Part shown: positions 33,275 through 44,550 of the stretch, piece by piece
How the letters are laid out: every line of letters begins with the position of its first letter
How positions within the stretch are numbered: the first letter of the stretch is position 1
NCBI GenBank assembly: GCA_014529385.2
Contig: CM043942.1
Span: forward strand, 3,746,501 to 3,810,500
DNA: 64,000 nucleotides
Source: Adiantum capillus-veneris
Taxonomy: Eukaryota; Streptophyta; Polypodiopsida; Polypodiales; Pteridaceae
Reading direction: 5' to 3'
The notes under the pieces: generated by a model
The model's database searches: none
What the model was told of the DNA's origin: nothing
Seen by the model: the letters and a program-made list of their open reading frames with translations, nothing else
Position numbers and translations under genes: made by a program

Positions 33275-33576
33275 ATCTGTACACGCAAATAGATGATGGT
33301 TAGAGTGAAAATATTACAAGGGTCGTGTTCTTGTGCATAATGTGTTTTTATGATTTTGTGCTATGGATCTTTCTCTTTTACTTTTTATCTTGTTTTTGTG
33401 AGTACAAGGATTTATATATACATTCCCTAAGATTGGTGTGATTAAGAATTCAGGGAGAATAGTTTGAGAGGGGGAGTGAGTGAATGATGACTGTCGAAAA
33501 CACTATCCCCTTCCTTGGGGTAAATCATACATTTTTTAATGTTGTTGTCACCCTTTGAAACCAGTTGTTCCAGTTG

Positions 33577-33779
33577 TTATAGGTGGAAGGCTTTACTAAT
33601 AGTTTTCGGTCCGCCCTTGGGTTTTAATCTTGTTGCAAGGGTGGTAAGGTACTCTCTCTTGATTTTATTGTAAACATTGTTGTATAGGTGGGAACTTACA
33701 ACGGGAGGTGCAAACTCTTTCTTGATTGTATGGATATGTACAATGGTAGGTGGAGGTTGTGTCGAAGCTTCTATTTCTG
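33577..33779 (-). pseudogene. Element E polyprotein, C-terminal end
   Basis: The continuation of the tail that stops at 52807 on the other side of F. It reads IEASTQPPPTIVHIHT and aligns with VKASTQPPSIVVDLHE in element G, ending at a stop at 33577-33579. The outermost 5 bp (33775-33779, TTCTG) are one copy of F's target duplication. Confidence 0.82.
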
Positions 33780-34717
33780 TGTTGAGCCAGCAGAGGATCA
33801 CACCCACATTTTTGCTCACACTCATCATTTTGTAACCATTGATTGTAATAAATGTCTTTCCGACATTAATTTTGATTTGAGCCATTCATTAAGTAACGGG
33901 ACTCAATTGAGTTTCCAGCTTGTAATCCCGAAGTAATTTCACTTGCTGATGTAATTAGTTAGAGATGTTCTCACCTCCAAGGCTGAGGTATATAAGCCAA
34001 AGTTTTTGTAACCTAAAAGGGGGGATTATTAATCAAAGTGAGTTTTTGGAGCGCCGTGACTGTGTCTGAGAGAGAGAGAGAGAGAGTGAGAGTCTTATCT
34101 ACTTGCTACACGAGCTACGGAGCCGCCATTGGAGAAGCGACACCACCATTGTGTTAGCAACGGTGAGAGCTACGCACAGATACCAAGAGTGCACGCTATC
34201 GGCTTCTATGTGTGGTAAGTTCCTACGAGCTTCGGTGTGAGTTTTCTTCCAACTCATGTGTCAGAATGGAGCGTGCAGCATATCTATAGAAACATAACGA
34301 GTAGAGCTACACATCAGTACCATCGGGGTCAAGTTTCGGTCACCTGTATATTTCGGCCTGTCTTCATACGCATTTACCGCACGGTGTGGTTATAGGTTGA
34401 GTTTGCAGTTCAAGTCTTTAAGGTGTTGTTCTTACCTAGTGTATAGACTTCCCCTTGAGTTTGAGATCAATTCAATGATTCTAGATCTTGTTTCGTATAG
34501 CATTCGTTCGTAGTACGGATTTCAGTCACTTGCGTATTTTAGAACTTAGATTTGATTTCCTTAGTAGTGATTGTCATTAGAAGGTCGAGTAGGTGATTTG
34601 ACACCCACCTAGTTGTTTCCATGCGCCTGCGGGTCAAGCTCCGTCCTCGTCTGACAAATTCTGTTGTTGGTTGAGTTCTCGCTATTTAGCTTCCGCTAGC
34701 GGATAACCGCCTTAACA
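33780..34717 (+). repeat. Element F 5' LTR
   Basis: 938 bp. A TATA box at 33989-33995 precedes a short GA run (about 34069-34086) in the transcribed leader. It is shorter than the 3' LTR, mostly because the GA run is shorter. Confidence 0.96.
33989..33995 (+). promoter_or_regulatory. TATA box of element F 5' LTR
   Basis: TATATAA in gaggtatataagcc; repeated at 52011-52017 in the 3' LTR. Confidence 0.7.
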
Positions 34718-34719
34718 TT

Positions 34720-34737
34720 TGGCGCCGCTGCCGGGGA
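34720..34737 (+). other. Element F primer-binding site (tRNA-Asp type)
   Basis: TGGCGCCGCTGCCGGGGA, two bases after the LTR. It differs at one position from the complement of the plant tRNA-Asp 3' end as I remember it. Confidence 0.85.
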
Positions 34738-35251
34738 CGAGAGCCCTAAGTAGGTGACCTTAGACTAATCCTACGAGGTGAGTCGTATAAACTACTTTGT
34801 ATACTTTAGTTAGAAAAGATCTAGGAGTGGTGGACTCCGAAGATCTCGAGAGATACTAGAAGTGGGGTATTCCTGGGTCTTCCGTGTTGACAGTATTTTT
34901 AGTTTAGCTTAGATTTGTTTGTTGTTTTGTTGGTGTTGAGTAGTTGTTGATAGAAGAAGAATTTGCTAGTCGTGAGTGGCAGTGGATCTCTTTAAAATCA
35001 CAATTACCAAACCCATTTTATGATTAGGAATAGCTTAGGTAGGACTTCATTGATCCTGATCTAGAGCTAGTAATCATTGGAGTATTTGCTTGATATGGTT
35101 GATTGCATGTTAGATCACTAAACCGTCGAGTTAGTAGTGAAACTTGCAATAAACAAAAGTCAGAGAAATTTTCTGTGTATCTGGAGTTGCTGAGCACTTG
35201 AGAAAGCTTTAGGAAGGATTCTGTGCCAAAAAACTGGAAATCTGCAACTTT

Positions 35252-35275
35252 AGACATCATACGCGTATGATGTCT
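35252..35275. promoter_or_regulatory. 24-bp palindrome, copy 1 (leader)
   Basis: Perfect: half-site AGACATCATACG followed by its reverse complement. Symmetry extends to 30 bp here (35249-35278). Confidence 0.9.
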
Positions 35276-35538
35276 AAATGACCAAACAGAGACCAAAACA
35301 AAAATTTGACTTTACCAGAGTGTTCAAAAGGGGGGTTATACCCTAATTTCAACTTAAAACAAGAGCATTAACACTCAAAGAAACCCAAAAAGACAAGTCG
35401 GAGTCCAAGAAACGCAAAGAATAGGAAATTTTGGATTCAGATCTTGTTTTTACATTCAAACCTGACAAAAACACTTGAAACTCAATTATAAACATTGGAG
35501 AAGGCTTAAAACCAAGAATAGTCAAAATCTGGGACAAA

Positions 35539-35562
35539 AGACATCATACGCGTATAATGTCT
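35539..35562. promoter_or_regulatory. 24-bp palindrome, copy 2 (leader)
   Basis: Left half exact; right half has one G-to-A change (ATAATG). Confidence 0.9.
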
Positions 35563-35663
35563 TTTAGCACATCCACTGCTTATTTTTGATATCTGACCTG
35601 ACAAGATTGTTACAAACACTGTAGAAAGCATAAATATCAAGTCTTGACCCAAATTGATGAAAA

Positions 35664-35687
35664 AGACATCATACGCGTATGATGTCT
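35664..35687. promoter_or_regulatory. 24-bp palindrome, copy 3 (leader)
   Basis: Perfect, 125 bp after copy 2; symmetry extends to 28 bp. Confidence 0.9.
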
Positions 35688-35945
35688 TTGACCTAATTTT
35701 GGACATATTTTGATACTTTGCCAACACAGATCCATTGTAATAGCTGTCTAGAGGTTATATTTCAAGTTTCATCCCATTTGGATCACAATTGACCCAAAAC
35801 AAGTCAAAAGCGAAAATTGCCAAGAAAAGCCTAAATTAGCCATAACTTGCTCAAACAGAGTTCAAACTGAATTTTGTGAGTGGACAGAGCATAAGGGGGC
35901 TACTGAGAGTGAGCATAACCAAAATAGTCCAAATCTGTGAAAAAA

Positions 35946-35969
35946 AGACATCATACGCGTATAATGTCT
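35946..35969. promoter_or_regulatory. 24-bp palindrome, copy 4 (leader)
   Basis: One G-to-A change in the right half, the same as in copy 2; 282 bp after copy 3. Confidence 0.9.
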
Positions 35970-36136
35970 TTTTCAGCATAACTGCAACAAAATTCTCACT
36001 TGATGAAACAGAAGTTGTCCAACTGACAAGATTAAACAATTGACCAAGTATCAATCAGTTTGGATCAATTCTGACCACAAAAACTTGGGAAAACAAATTG
36101 CCGAGACGGAAAAGTTAAAGTCCTTTAGGGGAATTG

Positions 36137-39100
36137 ATGAATTTGAGATCGGGCAGGAATCTCCAGAATAACCAACCAAAACAAGGGGAACAAGCAAGTG
36201 TCATATCAACCGAGGGAAGTGTAAACCAAAGTTGGGTGCAACCATTAGAGCCGATCTTTGAAGGAAGTGTTTCTGATACTTCTTCGGAGAGATCTTACGA
36301 GATTTTCACCGAACACTTGGAACACTTGAACCTGAACAACAGAGAAAATATGGCAGCAGGATCATCAAACCCTTCCGCCACAATGAAGCTATTGTTCATA
36401 AAATACCAGTACGACAATGAGCAAGGTGCCAAGATCTACAAAGATGGAATGGACCGCTATTGTGTAAAGATAGAAGATAGACCTAGTGAGTTCAAGGACT
36501 TAGTGCCTGTGAGCTATAGCGGAGATAGATATCTAGATGACGAGGGTACCATGTACTTGGTAGTCCTAAACCCTAACATTGTGGACAAGTGGGGATTGAT
36601 GGGCACCAAAGCCAAAGTAGATGAAGAACTTGAGGAGAAAGCACCAATAATGAACTTCCCTGATGCGAGGTTAAGAAGAGAGAATGAAACTACAAGGATC
36701 AACACTGATAACATCTATGTGGGGTTATAAAAATATAATAATGGGGAGCAAGATATCTATTATAGATGTGAAGAACCCTACACCGGAGAGTTGACAGACC
36801 AAAAAAGACTTTATGTCTTTACCTACACAGAGGGATCGGAAGTGAAAATTGCCGCTTACGACAAGTATGGGAGGCAATACTCAACAATGGGCAAGAAATA
36901 ATTAGAAGGATATACATACTTTGGGGGACCACTACATCAGTATTATGTTACTTCTAGCTCACAAAGACCAGCACCAACAAATGGAGTGCAAAACCCAATG
37001 ACAACAGGAGGACAAAGAATTCAGGCTGCTGACTCTTTCAGTCAACCTCAGTACTCGAAGCCCGGACCAATGGGATCATTACATTCCAGAGAGTCAATGG
37101 ATACGAATCGAGGTAGTGCAGTTCCAATCCCCACGTATACCACTCCAGGTCCAAGGTTCGAAGCGGAACCATCACATTTACCTTCTAGTAGTAGACTCAG
37201 GGCAGGGGACACAGGAGCAATGAGATTGGTAGCAGACCATAGACGTATGAGACCATCTCAAGTAGCCAAGTGTATGCGAAAGAAGTATGGTGGTTCAGGA
37301 GATCCGTATGCACATGTGTCACTCTTTAAGCAAGTCTTAAGAGCTGAGCAGATAACAAATTTCCATACACAATACGAGGGATTTGGTCTTACTCTAGAAG
37401 GTACGACATTGACATGGTTTCAACCACTGAACAGAGGGGGATTCCATGACATTGACCATTTGCTAAGAGAGTTTGCTGAGGAATTCTCAAAACGAGGGAT
37501 TAAGCACAATACGGTCTCACAAATATATGCTTTTAAACAGAGAGAACACGAAAAAGTGAAGGAAGCTTCACTTCGCTTCAAACAATACATTGAGAGATGT
37601 CCAGTACGTGAACGACCACAAGATGACAGACTATCTATTCTCTTTATTGAAGGATTGAGAAACGACACTCTCAAGAAGGACTTGCACTTGAAAGCTTGTA
37701 CAAGTTTCGAGCAAGTAACGAGAGAAGCATTGTACTTAGTGGATAACTGTACGGTTTATGGAGAGGTGTCAGCGGATACAGATTTTGCATCCAGTAGCTC
37801 TTCCTCCGTAGCGAGCGAGACTACCACTAAAAAGAATGTTCAAACAACAACCATGCCAAATGTAGAGCAAATGATAGAAGATGCTCTAAAAAGGATGGCA
37901 CCATACCAAAAACCATTGCCAAAACCACTGAAATGGTGTGCTATTGAACAAAAATGGACAAACCATCCAACAGAGGAGTGCTATTACAACAAAGGGTATG
38001 TAAGGGAGCGTCAGTATGCACCTCCTGCTCAATTAGCACCACCTCAGGTACATCCAGTACCTCGATACCCAACGGGAAATGTACCAGGACCTATGGGGAT
38101 AGAAAGACCGCAACCGGTATTGGGACAACAACCACCTTTACCAGGAGCAAGACCAGTGGGCATTAGATATGCACCAACCTTAGAGAATCAGGAAGAACAA
38201 GCCTTAGTGCCTGTTCAAGCCTATTATGAAGAATCTGGTGCACACATGTCTCCAACTGTGTATTACCCACCAGAAGAACCCAAACAACCAGAACCATGGG
38301 GCATGATTGGGAATGTTGGAACACCAACAGTTACAAGTGCTTCTGATGAAGAGAGATACAATTTGGACGCAAGAACATTGATGTTCATAGCTCATGGAGG
38401 GTTAACAGGACAAAGACCATCCTATCCACAAAGGACGAATCAAGTGGGACCAAGACCAGCACTAGGACCCTGTTACAAGTGTGGAGGTGACCATCTGATG
38501 AATGTTTGTCCACATACGGAAATCATTAGAATTAACGCTTATTGCACTGAGTGTGGGGTTACTCACTTCATTGAGGATTGTTCAAAGAATCCAAACAAAG
38601 TGCAAAAGACGACATTGAATATGCTAGAAACTATTCCTACCAGTAGTGGGTCTGAAAATGAAACTCTGATACCAACGCAAGTTGTTACTAGAGCTCAAGC
38701 TAAGAAAACCACTAGAGAACCTGAGAATGGAAAGTTAGCGACTGAAGTGGTTAGTCAAGGACCGCGGAGTCAGAGAAACACATGGAAAGCTAGAAAAGCA
38801 CGCATGAAGTTGAGAAAAGAACGTGAAGACGCTATTCTAGCTGAGGAACTAAAGCAAACTAAAGATAGATTAGAAAAACTTGAGAGTCAAAACGGGAAAC
38901 GAGAGATGAGCCCGGAAAGAACGAAACAAAAGAGTATCAAAGAAACAACGAGCTTAAGCTCAGGGGGATCAGTGCTAGTCGACAAAGTACACGAACCATT
39001 GGACGCACTGATGAGAGCTTACGAAGCTAGGTTAAAGAACAACCAAACACAAGAACAGAGGTGGATGACATACCCAAACGCGGAATTGGAAAAGCAGAGA

Positions 39101-40741
39101 CTTGAAATGTGCCAGAGAATGATCGAGACTGCACAAGCCTTATTAGAACCACCAAGAGAAACAATGAATTGTGGAACGGAAAACCCAATTCAGCAAGAGA
39201 CTATCATTTCACGGGTAGCTGAAAAGACTCCCAGTGCACAAAAGCCTGAAAATACACACAAGGATGACCGCATAGTATTGAACACAACCGATCAGGAGAT
39301 AGAGAGTTTTCATCCAGTCATACAGAGGTCTTACGGAAGAGATGAGGATTACAATGAATTTTGGAAACAAGTGAGAGAGGCAAACTTTGCAAACGAGCTA
39401 AGTTGCCAAGCTAATCAGACAAATTGGGAAAAGGACATCAGGAATCCTCCCATAGTGGAATTTGAGGCAGGATCTCAAGTGGACTTGGATCTGCAATCTT
39501 ACTGGGGAGATGGGGGCTCTGTTAGAACAATGGAGAGCAAACCTCATTCACTGAATACCTTACCTTCATACTTAGGAGAGTATGAAGCAAAATCCGAGAT
39601 TAGAGCACTTCCCTCACGAAGAATCTCATCAGAAAAAGTCATGGACTCGCAAGGATTGATAGAGATCTTGTCAACACCAGTGACATGCACTATCACTCTA
39701 GCTGAGCTTTTGAGGCTAAGACCACATATGTGGACCACTGTAGGAAAATGCTTGGAGAAATTTGGGATAAAAGACCCAACATCGAGACTGCAAGAGGGTA
39801 TACAAGAGCTGAGCAAACCACAAAAGAACGCTAAGCCTGTACCCTTAAACAAGGTCGGAGAGTATTGCGAAGGTGAAGAGGGGAATACAACCTTACCAGT
39901 TGAATTCCAAGGAGTGAACACGATGGCAATACTAGACAGCGGAGCTGGGGTAGCCATTGCTACAAAAGAAATCTGGAAAAAATGGGGGAAACCAGCAATA
40001 AGGAAGACTAGGTTGAAACTCCAATTAGCAGATGGACACATGGAGAAACCTATGGGGTTATTAGAGAAAGTCGTAGTGACTTCTTGCGGCATTGAATACG
40101 AACATACTTTTGCTATTGTCGATTTTGGCAAGGAGAATAACTATGATATCATACTGGGAAGACCATTCATGAGACAGTTGAAAATGGTCCAGGATTGGGG
40201 CTACGATCACATATACCTGAGAAATATGGAAACCACTACACGTGTGAACCTGAAAGACCATAGCTACAAAGATGTGAACCGAACACCGGTAGAGGAGTTT
40301 GATTCAGCTACTTTGGCGGGATCCGAATTTCCAGCTTGGTTAGGTAAGCCCAAGGAGTTATGGATGTGTGGAGCCTCGAAATGTGGAAGTCTGAGGCGAG
40401 AAGAATATGTTTTAGAAAGGGCTATCGAAGACGAAACTTATATAGGAGAACCCTTTCCAGAGGACACGCTTGAACCATTAGAATGGACACACATTCTAGC
40501 AACCCTAGATGTTTGTGCAATTCCGGATGGTCCCACAACAAAATTTTGCGACAAGGACGGGTACGACGTGGTTCCGTACTTCATGTTGAGAACTGTACTC
40601 GAAAAAGAAACTGAAAAGAACGATACACTGGAAAAGGAAGATGAAAAGAGGTGTTTTACGACATTCCCGATCATCCAGAGTGGGGAAATGAAGCAGACAA
40701 CGAGTCAACGGACAATTCAAGCGGAAACGAAGAAACTATAA
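36137..40741 (+). pseudogene. Element F gag and first protease
   Basis: Starts at ATG 36137 (MNLRSGRNLQNNQ). It keeps one frame for about 1,535 codons except for two in-frame stops, TAA at 36728-36730 and 36899-36901. The capsid core (retrotransposon gag type) lies at about 37330-37760: TLEGTTLTWFQPL, FAEEFSKRGIKHNTVS, EASLRFKQYIERC. Two zinc knuckles follow (CYKCGGDHLMNVC and CTECGVTHFIEDC), both with only three residues between Cys2 and His instead of four. A coiled-coil-prone Lys/Glu stretch (about 38790-38960) precedes the retropepsin (AILDSGAGVAIA, DSGA 39935-39946) and its flap-side motif DIILGRPF. Function: capsid formation, RNA packaging, polyprotein cleavage. Confidence 0.92.
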
Positions 40742-41308
40742 CGGATGTCCGATTTTATGATTTTTCCGAACCAAACTAAACAACGCCAGAAACGCTATAG
40801 AGCAAAGAGAAAAACAAAGGGGGTTAGAACCAATCCGATGCCTAGAATAAGAGGAAAAAATCAATTCCTAATGCTAGTAAAGGCGGAAGATTGTGTTAAG
40901 GACAAGATTTCTGGAAGAATGAGAGGCAATGATCAAAAGAGCTTACGAAAAGACAAAAGAAGCTCAAGAAATCAAGTTCAAAGGAATGAAACGAAAACTG
41001 AAACAGAAAAATCAGAAAAGAACAAGCGCAACAGAGAACACACGGAGTCCAAGTTAGAACGTAGAAACAAGTACAGAGAGCTCAAGAAAACTCTGAAAGA
41101 AGTTTGGACGACAGAAATTGAGAGTGGAGAGGACGAAAACGCCAAAATCAAGGAAAACATGGATGTTCCCTCTCACTACAGGAAATTCACAATAGAGGAT
41201 AGGAAGGTGGTATTAACCCAACCTATTCGAGAGAGAAAGGAGAACGAATCTTATGACGGACCGAGGATGCAAAAAAAGTTGATTTAGCAGCTCCAGGTGA
41301 GACACCTA
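40742..41308 (+). pseudogene. Element F Lys/Arg-rich linker between protease and RT
   Basis: In frame with gag after TAA 40739-40741. It encodes a very basic stretch (KQRQKRYRAKRKTKG, then many Lys/Glu) to 41287, where a one-base shift near 41262 moves to the RT frame (EDAKKVDLAAPGE). It was probably part of one long gag-pol frame originally. No domain is recognised. Confidence 0.6.
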
Positions 41309-42320
41309 GGATGGTGTACATAGCCACAGATTTGTCTCCAGGCGAGGAAGAGAGACTTTTGAGTCTTCTCAGAGAGTACAGGGATGTGTTTGCATGGTCT
41401 TATAAGGACTTAAAGGGAGTTGACCCATCGATATGCCAACACACAATCCCACTAAAACAAGATGCAAAGCCTAGCAGACAGAGACCATACACATATAATG
41501 ATACGTTTGCTAAGAGAATCAAAGAAGAGATAGATAAGCTAATGGAAGTTGAATGTATATACGAGATTGAACACACCGATTGGGTATCTCCAATTGTGGT
41601 GGTACCCAAGAGAACGGAAAACTCCGAGTGTGTGTCAACTTAAAGAAAGTGAATGCTGCAACAATCAGGGACAATTATCCCCTACCGATAACTGATTATG
41701 TTCTAGAGCGTGTATCAGGGAAAACAACATACTCCTTTCTTGATGGTTTTTCAGGATATAACCAGCTAGCCATAGCACCGGAAGATCAACATAAAACAGC
41801 TTTTGCAACGGAGTGGGGAATTTATGCTTATCGGGTTATGCCTTTTGGTCTAACCAATGCTCCCGCAACCTTCCAGAGGCTGATGATGCATGCTTTCAAA
41901 GAATACTTAAGGTTGTTTCTAGAAATATACATGGATGACTTATGTGTACATTCTCTTCTAAGAGATGAGCATCTAGAACACCTAAGAAAAGTATTTGAGA
42001 AATGTAGGACATATCGCATTTGTCTCAATCCTGAGAAATGTGTGTTTATGGTCCGACAGGGCAGAATTCTGGGACATATTGTCTCACAAAACGGAATATC
42101 CACGGATTTAGAGAAGATAAAAGTTATAGTGGATATGCCTAGACCAACCAATGTGAAACAAGTACAGAGCTTTATGGGACATTGCGGATATTATAGACGA
42201 TTCATTTACATGTACGCTATAATAGGCCAACCACTTTACAGGCTAATAGTGAACTTTGAATGGACAGAGGAGTGTGAGGAATCATTCAAGAAATTGAAAG
42301 AGGCACTCATTACTGCATAT
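41309..42320 (+). pseudogene. Element F reverse transcriptase
   Basis: Gypsy RT: DLSPGEEERLLSLLREYRDVFAWSY, WVSPIVVVPK, then a one-base frameshift near 41608, LRVCVNLKKVNAAT, SFLDGFSGYNQ, MPFGLTNAPATFQR. The catalytic box is IYMDDLCVHS (YMDD 41928-41939), then LGHIVSQNGIS and MGHCGYYRRFI. The end of the domain is joined to RNase H with about 45 bp missing near 42318. The enzyme copies element RNA into DNA; motifs are complete but the frame is broken. Confidence 0.92.
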
Positions 42321-42690
42321 AGATGCTTCGGCATATGCAATAGGATGCATTCTGGCTTAGCCAGAAGAAGAAAACATGGATTTTTCTATCTGTTACGCCA
42401 GTCGACAGCTCAACAATGCAGAGAAGAATTACACCACAACAGAGCAAGAAGGATTAGGAATGATATATGCTGTGAAGAAATTTCGGCATTATCTTCTAGC
42501 CAACAAGTTTGTGTTTTTTACGGATCACCAAGCCTTGCTCTACCTAGTGAATAAACCATGCAATACCGGGAGAATAGTGAGATGGTTCATTATCTTACTG
42601 GAACTCGACTTCACGGTAGTAGTAAAGAAAGGAAAAACACATCTTAGAGCTGATCATCTTTCGCGATTGATGAATGGAGAAGACCCTATA
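42321..42690 (+). pseudogene. Element F RNase H
   Basis: Gypsy RNase H: DASAYAIGCILA, then TAG (42358-42360) at a Gln codon position. Next come ICYASRQLNNAEKNYTTTE, GLGMIYAVKKFRHYLLANKF and TDHQALLYLVNKP, ending with the typical KTHLRADHLSRL. Only one RNase H is present; the extra archaeal-type RNase H of Tat elements is not seen. Confidence 0.88.
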
Positions 42691-44550
42691 GGAGTAGATG
42701 ACGACATGCCAGACGCGTACTTGTTCAACATAGAAATGATACCGAAGTGGTCTCAAAATGTCGTTAGCCTATTAACCTATGGAGGAGAGTTTGATAGAAG
42801 AGAATACAACCAGAAACATATTGCTATTCAGCAATCCAAGAATCTTCAATTGGTTGCAGGAAGGTTGTATCAATTGGGAAATGATCATGTTTTACGACTA
42901 TGCATCAATCCTAAGGAATATAATATATATCTGTGCGAAGCACATGTTCAGGAATGTGCATTTCATTGTTCAAGAAGGAACACATATAGGAATTTGTTAC
43001 AATTGGGAGTCTATTGGCCAGGAATGAAAGAAAGCGTACATGAATATGTCACTGTATGTATTGTATGTTCATCAAAACCGCCAGCAAAGTATTCGACATT
43101 ATATTAGATAATGATCGCTCCGGAATGGAGTCAGTATATTGTTGAATATCTCACAAATAGAACTTTCCCAGAAGGAACGTCAAAAGCTCGTCAGAAATCT
43201 GTAGAGACACAAGCTAGAGATTACGCTTTAATAAGAGATCAACTCTATAAGAGAGGTAAAGACAACCAGCTTAGGATTTGCGCATCAGAGTCTGAGTATG
43301 TGATAATCCTGGAGCAAGCTCATGGAGGAGTAGGTGGAGGCCATTTCTCAGGTGATAAGACAACAAAACTTGTCTTAGCCGCAGGAATATGGTGGCCAAC
43401 ATTACATATGGACGCTGAGGAATACGTTAAACGGTGTGATGACTGTCAGCGGACCAAAGTACCACTTAAAAGAGATGATATGCCGCTTAGACCAATGATG
43501 GGGGCAAGAGATTTTTCAAAATGGGGGATTGATTATGTCGGACCCATTTCACCTCGTGCATATAAGACTCATGCACAATACATCGTTGTGGCTACAGACT
43601 ATCTAACAAAGTGGATCGAAGCAAAGGCAACTCAAAAAGCAGATGCCAGGACCACGGCACAATTTCTATATGAATACGTCTTTGTACGATATGGATTGCC
43701 AATAGAAATTGTGAGTGATCGAGGCACACATTTTATAAATTAAGTGATAGAGATCCTTCTAGATGAATTCATGGTAATCCATAGGAAATTAGCCCCGTAT
43801 CATCCACAAGCAAACGGACAAGCTGAAGCAACAAACAAAACCATATGCACGGTCCTTACGAAGATTGTATCTGAGTCGAGAACTGACTGGGACCAGAAGT
43901 TGCATTCAACATTATGGGCATATAGGGTAGCATATAAAACATCAATAGGAACGACCCCATATAACATGGTTTTTGGGCTAAATATTATCCTACCAATAGA
44001 ATTCTTGATTTCAACCTTAAGGGTGGCTAAGGATCTAGAGTGGACAGGGCACGAGCTTTCTGATAGAATAGATGACCTGGAAAATCTAGACGAGCTTCGC
44101 CTAAAAGCAGTAGCTTCTATCTACGCTCAAAAAAGGCGACAAAAGGAATTTTTTGATAAGCATGTGCGGACTAAAGAGTTTAAGGTTGGGGACTATGTCC
44201 TAGTTTACACTCTGAAACAGCATGCTAAGAAGCTTAAAAAGCGAGGGATGAGACCTCTGGTGATTAAAGATCTATCACCAAGTGGAGCCGCCAAGCTTGC
44301 TACATTAGACGGAGAAGAAATGCCCAATTGGATTAGTGGATGCAGAGTGAAAAAGTATCTTTTGCCGCTAACCCAAGACATGCTTCTCAAAATACATCAA
44401 GAAAAGCTGCGTGTCCAGAAAAAGAAAAAGATTGTGGAGAAAGCGCAAGCCGAGGCGAAGGAAAGAATGGAGAAAATAAGACTACTGCGTCAGAAACAGT
44501 GCAATGAAGGAGCAATACGAATAAACGCAGTCAGTATAACAGAAATGGAT
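42691..44550 (+). pseudogene. Element F integrase with two tandem H2C2 modules
   Basis: The linker plus zinc module occurs twice. Copy 1 (about 42700-43104): PKWSQNVVSLLT, GRLYQLGNDHVLRLC, EAHVQECAFHC, VYWPGMKESVHEYVTVCIVC. Copy 2 (about 43111-43470): PEWSQYIVEYLT, DQLYKRGKDNQLRIC, QAHGGVGGGHFS, IWWPTLHMDAEEYVKRCDDC. A TAG (43105-43107) separates them. The core follows with D (WGIDYVGP), D (VSDRGTHF) and E (NGQAEATNK); a TAA at 43741-43743 splits it. The C-terminal part (FKVGDYVLVYTLKQHAKKLK) has no chromodomain. The enzyme inserts the DNA copy into the genome. The doubled zinc module is unusual; E appears to have only one. Confidence 0.9.

Larger units (their letters stand above)
34738..36136 (+). 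other. Element F 5' leader with four palindromes
   Basis: 1.4 kb of non-coding leader between primer site and gag. From 35220 on it consists of degenerate repeats, each carrying a 24-bp palindrome (35252, 35539, 35664, 35946). Flanking phrases such as CCCATTTGGATCA and AAATTGATGAAAAAGACATC recur in the second cluster at 47-48 kb, so the two arrays have a common origin. A packaging or dimerisation signal would be expected in this part of a retroelement RNA. Confidence 0.8.

Noticed and set aside
35252-35969. CRISPR-like array from the regularly spaced palindromes
   Set aside because: Plant retrotransposon context, spacings of 125-295 bp, and a fully palindromic repeat; not a CRISPR.
40745-41287. 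Separate gene for the Lys/Arg-rich ORF between gag and RT in F
   Set aside because: In frame with gag after a single stop and collinear with the polyprotein linker; treated as part of gag-pol.
42691-43104. Archaeal-type second RNase H as in Tat elements
   Set aside because: This stretch aligns with the H2C2 module downstream, not with an RNase H.
44100-44550. Chromodomain after the F integrase
   Set aside because: The sequence after the integrase end domain is a Lys-rich helix followed by the protease-like domain; no chromodomain pattern seen.
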